A DNA stretch of 64,000 bases from Natronoarchaeum mannanilyticum (GTDB lineage: Archaea > Halobacteriota > Halobacteria > Halobacteriales > Natronoarchaeaceae). The stretch is taken from positions 1,135,226-1,199,225 of the forward strand of contig NZ_BAAADV010000001.1 in the NCBI RefSeq assembly GCF_039522665.1, written 5' to 3'. Shown here one piece after another: positions 9,114 to 17,431 of this stretch. The translations under genes were made by a program, and so were the position numbers. Under the pieces are notes generated by a model, which saw nothing but the letters and a program-made list of their open reading frames with translations, searched no databases and was not told the origin of the DNA. How positions within the stretch are numbered: the stretch's first letter is position 1; the number at the start of each line of letters is the position of its first letter.

Positions 9114-12100
9114 CTACTCGGAGGCTTCCGCAGCCACGACAGGCGCGATCGCGATCTCCATCTCGGTGCCCTCTACGTCCCACGTCTTCCGGTGACCGTC
9201 TTCGACAGCCGCGAGCTCTTCCGCACGAACTTCCTGCGTGATCAGCCCCTCGTGCTCGCGAACCAGGTCAGCAACGCGGTCGTCGGCCACGTCGATCTCC
9301 AGCCGGATCGAGGCGTCCATCTCGAGATCGAGTTCCTTGCGCATCTCCTGGACGCGCCGGATCACCTCCCGGGCGTACCCCTCGCTCTCGATGTCCTCGT
9401 TGAGCTCGGTGTCGACGTAGACGACGCCCAGATCGTCGCCGTTGCGCGAGAACGCCGACCCGGAGACGGCGTCGGGCGTCTGGGTGACGAACGACACCAT
9501 CTCCTCGGTGAGCTCGTCGTCGGCCTCGAGCACGTCGGCGACGGCGACTTCGAGCGCGTCGAGGGTCGGCTCGTCGACGCGAGCGTCGTTGAGCGCGTTC
9601 ATCACCTGCCCGGCGCGGTCGCCGAAGGCGGGGCCGAGCTCGCTCATGTCGGCCTCGGCGCTGTAGCGCAGCTCGCCCCAGTCGTCGTCGGGGTCGACGA
9701 GCTGGATCTCGCGAGCGTTCAGGCGGTCGGCCAGCAGGTCGCGGTGGCGCTCGACGGCGTCGACGACGCGCTCGTCGTCGGGAGCGACCACGGCGCGGGT
9801 GACGGGCCAGCGGAGCTTGCGTTCCGCTTGCTGGCGGGCGTTCGAGCCCGCCTCCTCGACGGCTCGGACTATGTCGACGTCCTCCTCCAGCTGCGCGTCG
9901 CGGAGGTCGTCGTCGGCCTCGGGCCACTCGCACATGTGGACCGTCGGGTGCTCGGCGTCGCCGGTGAGATAGCCGTAGATCTCCTCGGCGACGAAGGGAG
10001 TGAAGGGCGCCAGCAGCGCGACGACCTCTCGGAGGACCCGGTACAGCGTCGCGTAGGCGGCGCGCTTGGACTCGCTGTCCTCCTCGTCCCACATGCGCTC
10101 GCGGACGAGCTGGACGTAGTACCGCGAGACGTCCTCGACGACGAAGTCGAGCACGGCGTCGATCGCGCGGTCCTGCCGGAACTCCTCCATCGCCTCGGTC
10201 GCCTCGGCTTCGACCGACTGCAGGCGCGAGAGCACCCAGCGGTCCTCGCGGTCGAGTTCGACGTCCTCGATCGTGGTGGCATCGGGGTCGAACCCGTCCA
10301 TCCGCATATAGGGGAGCGGGAACCGGAACACGTTCCAGAGGATGTTGAGCCGGCGCTGCATCTCCTGGGTCTCGTCGTAGGAGAACTGCATGTCCTCGCC
10401 GCGCGCAGTAAGGGAAAGCAGGAACGCCCGCATCGGGTCGGCGCCGTAGTCGTCGATGACCTCGCCGGGATCGACGCGGATGTCCTTGGACTTCGACATC
10501 GCGCGGCCGTCGGGCATCAGCGCGTGGCCGTGCATCACGACCTGTTTATAGGGGGATTCGCCGACCGCGGCGGTGCCCATGCCGAGCTGGGACCAGAACC
10601 AGCCCCGCGTCTGGTCGTGAGCTTCGAGGATCAGGTCGGCGGGCCACAGCTCCTCGAAGTCCTCGGTTTCGGAGGGGTAGTCGATCGTCCCCCACGTCGC
10701 GACCGCCGAGTCGAGCCAGACGTCGAACACGTCCGGGACGCGGGTGTACGTTCGGCCGTCCTCGGTGATCGTCAGGTCGTCGACGGTGTCCTTGTGGAGA
10801 TCCACAGCGTCGGGATCGACGTCCTGGTCGACGCGCTCGGCGAGCTCCTCGCGGTCGCCGATCACGATCGCGTCGTCCATCGTGCCGTCCCAGTTTTCGG
10901 GCGTCCAGATCGGGATCGGCGTCCCCCAGTAACGCTGGCGCGAGACGTTCCAGTCCGGCGCCTCCTCGACGAAGTCCCGGAAGCGGTTCTCGCGGGCCCA
11001 GTCGGGGTACCACTCCGAGTCGCCGATGTTGTCCAGCAGCTCGTCTTTGACGTCGGTGATCGTGATGAACCACTGGTCAGTGACGATCTGCAGGATGCCG
11101 GTGTCACACCGCCAGCAGTGGCCGTAGCTGTGGGTAGTGGTGCCCGCCGAGAGCATGAGGTCCTTCTCCTGCAGGTCGGCGATGATCTCGTCGTCGGCGT
11201 CCTTGACGAACTGGCCGGCGTACTCGCCCGCCGAGTCCTCGTAGACGCCGTCGCCGCCGACCGGACAGAAGATATCGAGGCCGAGTTCCCGGCCGCGCTC
11301 GAAGTCCTCCTCACCGTGGCCCGGCGCGGAGTGGACGAGCCCCGTCCGGTCGACCTCGACGTAGTCGGCGTCGTACACCTGCAGGGCGCCCTCGCCGTCG
11401 GGCGCGTCGGGAACCTCCTCGCGGAGCGGGTGGTCGTACTCCCAGCCGACCAGATCCGCGCCGGTGAGCTCCTCGACGACCTCGTAGTCGTCGTAGCGGC
11501 CCTCCGAGAGGACGTGTTCGACGACGCCATCGGCGACGTAGAGGCGCTCGGTCTCGCCGTCCTTGGTCGCGTCGACGCCGACGTACTCGACGTCCTCGTC
11601 GACGGCGACGAACGTGTTCGCGGGGATCGTCCACGGCGTCGTCGTCCAGATGACGAGCTTGCCCTCGCGGTCGCTCAGCGGGAACTTGACGTAGATCGAG
11701 GGGTCCTCGACGTCCTCGTACTCGACCTCGTTGTTGGCGATCGCGGTCTCGCAGCGGGGACACTGCGTGATGGAACGCTGGCCCTGTTCGACGAGCCCTT
11801 CGTCGTGGGCCTGCGCGAAGCCCCACCAGGCGGCCTCCATGTACTCGGGCGAAACCGTCTTGTAGGGGTCGTCCCAGTCCATCCAGACGCCGAAGGACTT
11901 GAAGTCCTCCTGAAGCCCTTCGAGGCTGTCCTCGGAGAACTCGCGGCAGGCGTCGATGAAGTTCTCGACGCCGTACTCCTCGATGTCCTTCTTGTTCTCG
12001 AAATCCATCTCCTCCTCGACTTTCGTCTCGATGGGCAGGCCGTGCATGTCGTAGCCCGGCCGGTCAGTGACGTCGAACCCCTGCATTCGCTTGTAGCGGA

Positions 12101-12311
12101 TGTAGACGTCCTTGAGACTCTTGTTCCAGGCGTGGCCCATGTGGGCCGAGCCCGACGTGTACGGCGGGCCGTCGACGAAGAAGAACCGCTCGTTGCCCGC
12201 ACGTGCCGCCTTCGCTTTCTCGTAGGCGTCGACCTCGTCCCAGTACTCGAACACGCGGGATTCCACCGCGTCCGGATCGTACTGGTCGTCGACTTCCCCG
12301 AATCGGTCCAT
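9114..12311 (-). CDS. ileS: Isoleucyl-tRNA synthetase
   Basis: Charges tRNA-Ile with isoleucine. 1065 residues, usual for archaeal/eukaryal-type IleRS. The class I HIGH motif appears as HMGH in PPYTSGSAHMGHAWN near residue 55, and the KMSKS loop as AMSKS in GRAMSKSKDIR. The editing (CP1) insertion lies between, with WTTTPWTIPAN typical of Ile/Val/Leu enzymes, and cysteine pairs CPRC and CWRC are seen. The anticodon-binding domain is followed by the C-terminal extension found in this group. The tail is repeated as a separate fragment about 100 bases downstream (8783-9013). Confidence 0.97.
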   Translation of the reverse strand: MDRFGEVDDQYDPDAVESRVFEYWDEVDAYEKAKAARAGNERFFFVDGPPYTSGSAHMGHAWNKSLKDVYIRYKRMQGFDVTDRPGYDMHGLPIETKVEEEMDFENKKDIEEYGVENFIDACREFSEDSLEGLQEDFKSFGVWMDWDDPYKTVSPEYMEAAWWGFAQAHDEGLVEQGQRSITQCPRCETAIANNEVEYEDVEDPSIYVKFPLSDREGKLVIWTTTPWTIPANTFVAVDEDVEYVGVDATKDGETERLYVADGVVEHVLSEGRYDDYEVVEELTGADLVGWEYDHPLREEVPDAPDGEGALQVYDADYVEVDRTGLVHSAPGHGEEDFERGRELGLDIFCPVGGDGVYEDSAGEYAGQFVKDADDEIIADLQEKDLMLSAGTTTHSYGHCWRCDTGILQIVTDQWFITITDVKDELLDNIGDSEWYPDWARENRFRDFVEEAPDWNVSRQRYWGTPIPIWTPENWDGTMDDAIVIGDREELAERVDQDVDPDAVDLHKDTVDDLTITEDGRTYTRVPDVFDVWLDSAVATWGTIDYPSETEDFEELWPADLILEAHDQTRGWFWSQLGMGTAAVGESPYKQVVMHGHALMPDGRAMSKSKDIRVDPGEVIDDYGADPMRAFLLSLTARGEDMQFSYDETQEMQRRLNILWNVFRFPLPYMRMDGFDPDATTIEDVELDREDRWVLSRLQSVEAEATEAMEEFRQDRAIDAVLDFVVEDVSRYYVQLVRERMWDEEDSESKRAAYATLYRVLREVVALLAPFTPFVAEEIYGYLTGDAEHPTVHMCEWPEADDDLRDAQLEEDVDIVRAVEEAGSNARQQAERKLRWPVTRAVVAPDDERVVDAVERHRDLLADRLNAREIQLVDPDDDWGELRYSAEADMSELGPAFGDRAGQVMNALNDARVDEPTLDALEVAVADVLEADDELTEEMVSFVTQTPDAVSGSAFSRNGDDLGVVYVDTELNEDIESEGYAREVIRRVQEMRKELDLEMDASIRLEIDVADDRVADLVREHEGLITQEVRAEELAAVEDGHRKTWDVEGTEMEIAIAPVVAAEASE

Positions 12312-12421
12312 GTGCCTGCTATCTCACTCCTGCAGTAAAGGACAATCGGTTAGGTAGCGGGCGATTCAGCGGTGGAAAACGGGACTGCGGCGGGTCGAAC
12401 GGACGAACGTCGGCGCGTCGA

Positions 12422-12646
12422 TCAGGCCCGCAGCGCCAGCGCGGTCTTGGCGAGCTTCTCGTAGCCCATCATGTAAACGCCGGCGTACAGCAGCAGGGCG
12501 CCGAAGAAGGCGAACCAGATGGCGATCGTCGTCTCGCCGGCGCCGAGCCGGAGGACGCTGGCGAACTCGGCGGCCAGCCCCAGCCCCGTCAGCGCCGCCG
12601 CGGCGACGAGGTACGCGAGCAGTTCCGCGATCACTTCGAGTTGCAT
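12422..12646 (-). CDS. Small two-helix membrane protein
   Basis: 74 residues with two long hydrophobic helices (VIAELLAYLVAAAALTGLGLAAEF and IAIWFAFFGALLLYAGVYMMGY) and a short basic tail. No family recognised. ATG 12646 is preferred; a TTG four codons earlier is in frame, with GGGAGG between them too close to ATG to act as its ribosome site. It lies about 80 bases downstream of the CGCGG protein on the same strand and could be co-transcribed with it. Confidence 0.55.
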   Translation of the reverse strand: MQLEVIAELLAYLVAAAALTGLGLAAEFASVLRLGAGETTIAIWFAFFGALLLYAGVYMMGYEKLAKTALALRA

Positions 12647-12725
12647 GCCTCCCACCAACCCCCGGAAGGCTATGGACCTTTCGGGTGGACGATACGGGAG
12701 CGCCCAACGGCGTCGGTCGGGCGCG

Positions 12726-13037
12726 CTACTTCACGTGGACTTTCGTGACGTGGCCGCCGCAGCCGCACTGCTCGACGTACTCCCACTCGATCTCGTCGCC
12801 GAGCTCCGCGTCGAGCGCCTCGTAGAGGTACTCCTCGGGGTGGCCGTTCTCGCCGTGCGTGACGAGGTTGACGTGGTTGCCGGCCGTCGTGTGCTCGACG
12901 GCGTCGATCGCCTGCTCGACGACGAGTTCGGGTTCGCCGGCGTGCTCGGGCTTTTCCATGTTCGCCGACCAGGAGTTGTCGTGGACGCGGTCTGTCACCG
13001 GGTCGACGTCGCCGTGGCCGTGATCGGTCGTTCCCAT
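12726..13037 (-). CDS. CGCGG-motif small protein, candidate radical-SAM-modified RiPP
   Basis: A 103-residue His- and acid-rich protein ending in CGCGGHVTKVHVK, with its only two cysteines at 91 and 93. From memory, this matches a haloarchaeal family named for its CGCGG motif that has been proposed, on genome context, as targets of radical SAM maturases. No radical SAM gene lies in this window, so the maturase, if any, is elsewhere. The middle (VVEQAIDAVEHTTAGNHVNLVTHGENGHPEEYLYEAL) looks folded rather than a plain leader. Start: ATG 13037 gives the longest form. A TATA-like GATTTAACTAA lies at 13041-13051, too close to that ATG for a leaderless start, so GTG 12998 (giving MTDRVHDN) is a serious alternative. 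Confidence 0.7.
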   Translation of the reverse strand: MGTTDHGHGDVDPVTDRVHDNSWSANMEKPEHAGEPELVVEQAIDAVEHTTAGNHVNLVTHGENGHPEEYLYEALDAELGDEIEWEYVEQCGCGGHVTKVHVK

Positions 13038-13161
13038 ACTCGTTAGTTAAATCCGAACGGGAGTGGGCGTTGAGCCGAACACGTTCGGGCAGATGCTGTT
13101 CCTCGTCTCCGCGGCGCCGCTACGGAAAGCTTACCTTCGGGCGAGGAGTTCGTTCGGGATA

Positions 13162-13404
13162 ATGGCACACGTCTCGGGTCGCTACGGCGACCTCGACTAT
13201 CCGACGCTCGCGAAGTACGGCTTTCTCGCCGGCGCCGCGCTGTTCCTCGGCGGCGCGCTCGGCGAAGCGATCCTCTCGACCGGCGTCGCCGCCGGACACC
13301 CCGGGGGGATCGACACGCTGCTGACCGGCGCCGAGATCATCGGCGTCGTGCTGGGCCTGTTCGCGCCGCTCGTGTTCGGCATCGTGATGCCGCTGACGGA
13401 GTGA
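13162..13404 (+). CDS. Small conserved-looking membrane protein
   Basis: 80 residues: a soluble start (MAHVSGRYGDLDYPTLAKYG), a Gly/Ala-rich helix (FLAGAALFLGGALGEAIL), a loop and a second helix (IIGVVLGLFAPLVFGIVMPL). No function recognised. ATG 13162 is chosen because a TATA-like AGCTTACC lies 28-35 bases upstream. Its stop is three bases before the uracil-DNA glycosylase start, so the two are probably one transcript. Divergent from the CGCGG gene. Confidence 0.65.
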   Translation: MAHVSGRYGDLDYPTLAKYGFLAGAALFLGGALGEAILSTGVAAGHPGGIDTLLTGAEIIGVVLGLFAPLVFGIVMPLTE

Positions 13405-13407
13405 GCG

Positions 13408-14103
13408 ATGGTCGATTCCGCGGAGTTTCCGGATCCCGACGAGCGACTGGTCCTCGAACCGGGCTGCCGGCGCTGCCCCGCGCTGGCCGAGGCCCGCGAG
13501 TGCATCGCCTGGGGCGCCGGACCGACCGACGCCGCGGTAATGGTGATCGGCGAGGCGCCCGGCGCGGGGCGGCCACCCGAGGACGCCGACGATACCGCGG
13601 CGGATCCCGCCCCGCCGGTCGACGCCGACGCGGACGACCCCTGGCGCGGCGGCAACTGGACCGGGATGGCCTTCACGACGCGCCACTCCGGCCGACGAAT
13701 TAGGACCCTCCTCGCGGAAGCGGGCTACGGCGACGACGCGTACTACACGAACGCCGTCAAGTGCTTTCCCGAAGGCGACGACGGGTCGAACCGCGAGCCG
13801 ACCGAACAAGAGCGCGCGAACTGCCGGCCCCACCTCCAAACCGAGATCGAGCGAATCGATCCCGACGTGCTGGTGCCGGCCGGGAAGCACGCCGCGGCGT
13901 CGACGTTCGTGCTCGCCGACCTGACGCTGGACGGATTCCTCGACACCGTCCTCGATCCGGTCGATTCTCCGGAAATCGACCCGGCGATCCTGCCGATCCT
14001 GCACCCGTCGTATCAGGACGTCTGGATCGCCAGGCTGGGGTACGAGCACGACGAGTACGTCGCCGCGATCGGCGACGCGCTGGATCGGCTGACCGGCGAG
14101 TGA
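13408..14103 (+). CDS. Uracil-DNA glycosylase superfamily protein (family 4/5-like)
   Basis: Removes uracil from DNA after cytosine deamination, starting base-excision repair. 231 residues. The N-terminal CRRCPALAEARECI supplies cysteines for the Fe-S cluster of family 4/5 enzymes, with further cysteines at NAVKCFP and ANCRP. The water-activating motif reads GEAPG and the C-terminal motif LHPSYQ. An Asp/Ala-rich insertion of roughly 20 residues (PPEDADDTAADPAPPVDADADD is its core) lies between GEAPG and the next strand. ATG 13408 follows the small membrane gene by 3 bases. Confidence 0.85.
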   Translation: MVDSAEFPDPDERLVLEPGCRRCPALAEARECIAWGAGPTDAAVMVIGEAPGAGRPPEDADDTAADPAPPVDADADDPWRGGNWTGMAFTTRHSGRRIRTLLAEAGYGDDAYYTNAVKCFPEGDDGSNREPTEQERANCRPHLQTEIERIDPDVLVPAGKHAAASTFVLADLTLDGFLDTVLDPVDSPEIDPAILPILHPSYQDVWIARLGYEHDEYVAAIGDALDRLTGE

Positions 14104-14203
14104 CGCGGTGCCGAGCGGTCGGCGGCGCCGACGCGGCCACGGCGCTCCGGAACGTCGCACCGCTCGGGAAACTTTCATGCCGACACGCGGTGACGTATCG
14201 CGT

Positions 14204-14629
14204 ATGCCCGAGGACTGCATCTTCTGCCAGATCGTCGACGGCGAGATCCCCAGTCGCAGCGTCTACGAGGACGATCAGGTCATGGCGTTTCTCGACGCCA
14301 ACCCCCTCGCGCCGGGCCACACGCTGGTGATCCCGAAAGAACACCACGAGACGCTGGGCGACCTGCCCGAAGACGCGGGCTCGCGCGTCTTCGAGACGCT
14401 CCACCGGCTCGCGCCCGAGATCGAGGCCGCGGTCGACGCCGACGCCAGCAACGTCGCGTTCAACAACGGCGAGGCCGCCGGCCAGGAGGTGCCCCACGTC
14501 CACGGCCACGTCATCCCGCGGTTCGAGGGCGACGGCGGCGCCCCGATCCACGCCATCGCGGGCGGGCGCCCGGAGCTCTCTGACGAGGAACTCGACGAGA
14601 TCGCCGACGCGATCGCCGGGCGCACGTAG
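14204..14629 (+). CDS. HIT family nucleotide hydrolase
   Basis: 141 residues with the histidine-triad active site PHVHGHVIPR (H-x-H-x-H) and the usual N-terminal zinc-type start CIFCQIVDGEIPSRSVYED. HIT proteins cleave the alpha phosphate bond of nucleotide conjugates such as AMP-amides; the exact substrate is not visible. Start at ATG 14204, where CIFC similarity begins; an upstream frame encodes only Arg-rich sequence. Confidence 0.93.
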   Translation: MPEDCIFCQIVDGEIPSRSVYEDDQVMAFLDANPLAPGHTLVIPKEHHETLGDLPEDAGSRVFETLHRLAPEIEAAVDADASNVAFNNGEAAGQEVPHVHGHVIPRFEGDGGAPIHAIAGGRPELSDEELDEIADAIAGRT

Positions 14630-14689
14630 CGGACTCCGGTCCAAACCTTCTTTGCGGAGACTAAAGGTCGCAGGTGTCTACCGTCCGGT

Positions 14690-15892
14690 ATGACCGACTC
14701 CGTCTACGAGGAACTCGACGTGCCAGAAGTGATCAACGCGACCGGCACGAAGACCCGCATCGGCGGGAGCTTGATCCGCCCGGAAGCGGCCGACGCGATG
14801 CGACGCGCCGCCGAAGGCTTCGCTCGCATTTCGGACCTTCAGGCGAGAGCCTCCGAGCTGATCGAAGACGTGACGGGCGCCGAAGCGGGCTACGTCGCCT
14901 CGGGCGCCAGCGCCTGCATGACGCTTGCGGCGGCGGCCTGCATCGCCGGCGACGACCTCTCGGCGATGGCGTCGCTGCCCGACACCGAGGGGCTGGCCGA
15001 CGAGATCGTCGTCCCCCGAACCCACAGGACGGGCTACGATCACGCCTACCGCGTCGCCGGCGCCGAGCTCGTCGACGTCGGCGCGAACGACGCGTACCTC
15101 GGAACGGGCTCGGAAAACACCGAACTCTGGGAGATCGACGCCGCGATCGGCGAGGACACCGCCGCGGTCGCGTACGTCCAGAAGGCCTACACCACCCCGC
15201 CGCTCGACGCCGTCGTCGAGGTCGCCCACGACAACGACGTGCCGGTGATCGTCGACGCCGCCGCCGAGCTGCCGCCCGTCGAGAACCTGGAGCGCTTTGT
15301 CGATCTGGGCGTCGATCTCGTCGCCTTTAGCGGCGGGAAGGCGATCCGCGGGCCCCAGACCACCGGGATCCTCGCCGGGCGCGAGGACCTGATCCGGTCG
15401 GCGGCGCTCCAGCACCTCGACATGCACGCCGCCGAAGACGCCTACGTGCCGCCCGAGGGCGTGATCGACACCGAGGAACTTCCGGGCGTGCCGCGCCAGG
15501 GGATCGGTCGCGGCATGAAGGTCGGCAAGGAGGAGCTCGTGGGCATGATTCGCGCGCTCGAACTGTTCGTCGAGGAGGACCACGAAGCGCGCACAGCCGA
15601 GTGGCGCGCCCGCGCCGAGCGCATCGCCGGGGAGCTCGCCGAGGAGCCCGCGCTCTCGACCAGCGTCACCGCCGCCGAAAAGACCGACGTGGCGCCGACG
15701 GTGCCCGTAACGGTCGACGAGAACGAAGCGCCGGTCACCACCGCCGAGCTCGTCCGCGGGCTGCGCGAGGAGACGCCGCGGATCTTCGTCGGCGCCGACG
15801 AACTCGACGAGGGACGCTTCACGATCAATCCGATGTGCCTGCCCGACGAGCAGGTCGAGTACGTCCTCGAACGGATCCGTGCGCGGCTTTAA
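14690..15892 (+). CDS. SelA-like PLP-dependent enzyme
   Basis: 400 residues of fold-type I PLP enzyme in the SelA/D-glucosaminate-6-phosphate lyase group. The PLP lysine is in FSGGKAIRGPQTTGIL; the N-terminal EVINATGTKTRIGGS and the LSxGASACMTLAAAA region match the group. True SelA makes selenocysteinyl-tRNA in bacteria. Archaea use another route, and no other selenocysteine gene is seen here, so a different lyase or transferase activity is more likely. Monocistronic in appearance. Confidence 0.8.
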   Translation: MTDSVYEELDVPEVINATGTKTRIGGSLIRPEAADAMRRAAEGFARISDLQARASELIEDVTGAEAGYVASGASACMTLAAAACIAGDDLSAMASLPDTEGLADEIVVPRTHRTGYDHAYRVAGAELVDVGANDAYLGTGSENTELWEIDAAIGEDTAAVAYVQKAYTTPPLDAVVEVAHDNDVPVIVDAAAELPPVENLERFVDLGVDLVAFSGGKAIRGPQTTGILAGREDLIRSAALQHLDMHAAEDAYVPPEGVIDTEELPGVPRQGIGRGMKVGKEELVGMIRALELFVEEDHEARTAEWRARAERIAGELAEEPALSTSVTAAEKTDVAPTVPVTVDENEAPVTTAELVRGLREETPRIFVGADELDEGRFTINPMCLPDEQVEYVLERIRARL

Positions 15893-16017
15893 GGATCGAT
15901 CGTACCCGATCGCCGTAGGCTCGACGAACTGTCGACGCGGTCATTTCCCGGACCAGACCGGGTTAGTTTCCCTTTTGTCTCGCTGCATTTTTATCCGGTG
16001 GAGCGGTACGCCGGCGT

Positions 16018-16761
16018 ATGTCCGAACAGCCTACGACGGCGGCGCTCGTCGGGACCGCGGGCGGCGCCGGCGCCACGAGACTCACGGCCGAGGTCGGGGC
16101 GACGCTCGCCCGTGACGACCGCAGCGTCGCCGTTCTCGACGTCGCCTTCGCCACGCAGGGGCTCGCACAGCACGTTCCGGGGCGGATCGAGACCGACGTC
16201 GTCGATCTGGTCACCGACGACGATCCGCGACCGAGCGACGCCGCCGTCGACCTGCGGACTGACACGCCCGGCAGGCTCGTCGCCGTCCCCTCCCGCGCGC
16301 CGTTCCAGGCGCTCGCGCGCGCCAAGACCGCCGGCGCCGCCGAGCGCTTCGAGACCGTGCTCGCCCGGCTCGACGAGGCGTTCGATCGCGTGCTCGTCGA
16401 CGTGCCGCCGATCGCGACCAACCCCGCCGTCGCGACCGTGACGGCGGCCGAGCGCGTCGCGCTCGTCGCACCCGGCACCGAGCGCGGCGTCGACTCGCTC
16501 CAGCGGTCCCGCGCGCGGCTGACCGATATCGGGACGACCGACGATCTGGCGGTGGCGAACCGAACCACCGATTCGCCCGACGGGTCGATCGATCTTGCGA
16601 TCCCAGAAAGCGAGGCGACCGCGGTCGCGGACGCGCCGGCCTGCCTCGATCCCGACGACGAGTTCGCGCCGGCGGTCGCGGCGCTCGCCGAAGAACTGTT
16701 CGACGACTCGCTCGACCTCGAGTTCCCCGAACCCGACCTCGTCGACCGGCTGCGGTCCTAG
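16018..16761 (+). CDS. MinD/ParA-like protein with a degenerate P-loop
   Basis: 247 residues with the overall pattern of a deviant-Walker ATPase: N-terminal strand AALVGTAGGAGATRLT, then VAVLDVAFATQGLAQHV, VLVDVPPIATNPA and RVALVAPGTERGVDSL. In the P-loop both lysines of the KGGxGKT consensus are replaced by alanine (A14, A19), so ATP hydrolysis is doubtful. A TATA-like TTTTTATC at 15988-15995 lies 23-30 bases before ATG 16018, consistent with a leaderless message. Its stop codon overlaps the stop of the convergent HTH gene in one shared CTAG. Confidence 0.75.
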   Translation: MSEQPTTAALVGTAGGAGATRLTAEVGATLARDDRSVAVLDVAFATQGLAQHVPGRIETDVVDLVTDDDPRPSDAAVDLRTDTPGRLVAVPSRAPFQALARAKTAGAAERFETVLARLDEAFDRVLVDVPPIATNPAVATVTAAERVALVAPGTERGVDSLQRSRARLTDIGTTDDLAVANRTTDSPDGSIDLAIPESEATAVADAPACLDPDDEFAPAVAALAEELFDDSLDLEFPEPDLVDRLRS

Positions 16762-17270
16762 AGCAAGTCGTCGACGCCGCTCATCGTCTCGGATAGCCGG
16801 TCGCGCTTTTCGACCGCGGCGTCGTCACCCTCCCGCAGCGCCCCGCGCACCGCGTCCGCGGCGTCCGACAGCGGTTCGTGGGCCTCGAGGTACGACGCCA
16901 ACGCGAACTCGGCTTCGCTCGCGCCGGTCAGCGCCTGCGCGTCGGCCCGCGAGAGCTCGCCGCGCTGCCAGTCCCTGACGATCCGCCGCGATTCGGGGGC
17001 CAGCGGCGAAAGCCCCTCGACGCCGAGCAGGTGAAGCGCCTTCGCCGCCGTCGTCGGGACGACGCCGGCCTCGGCGGCGGCGTCGCCGACGCTCGCGCCC
17101 GCAGTGTACGCGCCGACGACTTCCGCCGCGGCGTCCGCCGAGCAGGGGAGATCGGCCTCGACGTCGCGGAGCGCTCCGATCAGATCGTCGTCGGTGTCGT
17201 CGACCGTCGCGACGCCGCGCTCGCGCTGCTCGGCCGTCACCTCGATGCCGGCGGCAATCTCCGATAGCAT
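16758..17270 (-). CDS. Unknown protein with HTH-like segment
   Basis: 170 residues, acidic and Ala-rich. The middle (SVGDAAAEAGVVPTTAAKALHLLGVEGLSPLAP) looks like a helix-turn-helix of the resolvase/sigma type, and a second similar turn (SRADAQALTGASEAEFALASYLEAH) follows. No family recognised. A TATA-like CTTTTATGC at 17294-17302 sits 24-32 bases before ATG 17270. It is divergent from tfb and ends inside the stop of the MinD-like gene. Confidence 0.65.
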   Translation of the reverse strand: MLSEIAAGIEVTAEQRERGVATVDDTDDDLIGALRDVEADLPCSADAAAEVVGAYTAGASVGDAAAEAGVVPTTAAKALHLLGVEGLSPLAPESRRIVRDWQRGELSRADAQALTGASEAEFALASYLEAHEPLSDAADAVRGALREGDDAAVEKRDRLSETMSGVDDLL

Positions 17271-17395
17271 CTAAATTATTTCTGAAGTCGTGTGCATAAA
17301 AGAGCTTGGATGGCATCGCTACGACCAGCGGAACGTACCGGTCACCGGTACCTTCGACCCGCCGGACCCGGATCGTTTCGGTCGTTCGTTGCCGG

Positions 17396-17404
17396 ATTTA
17401 AATA
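17396..17404 (+). promoter_or_regulatory. TATA box of the tfb gene
   Basis: ATTTAAATA lies 28-36 bases before the ATG at 17432, the spacing expected for an archaeal TATA box driving a leaderless transcript. Confidence 0.65.
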
Positions 17405-17431
17405 CCGATCCCGGCCCAAGTTCCGACTGTG

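Noticed and set aside
8715..12338. 1207-codon plus-strand frame opposite ileS
   Set aside because: Antisense shadow of the synthetase; composition is unlike a haloarchaeal protein.
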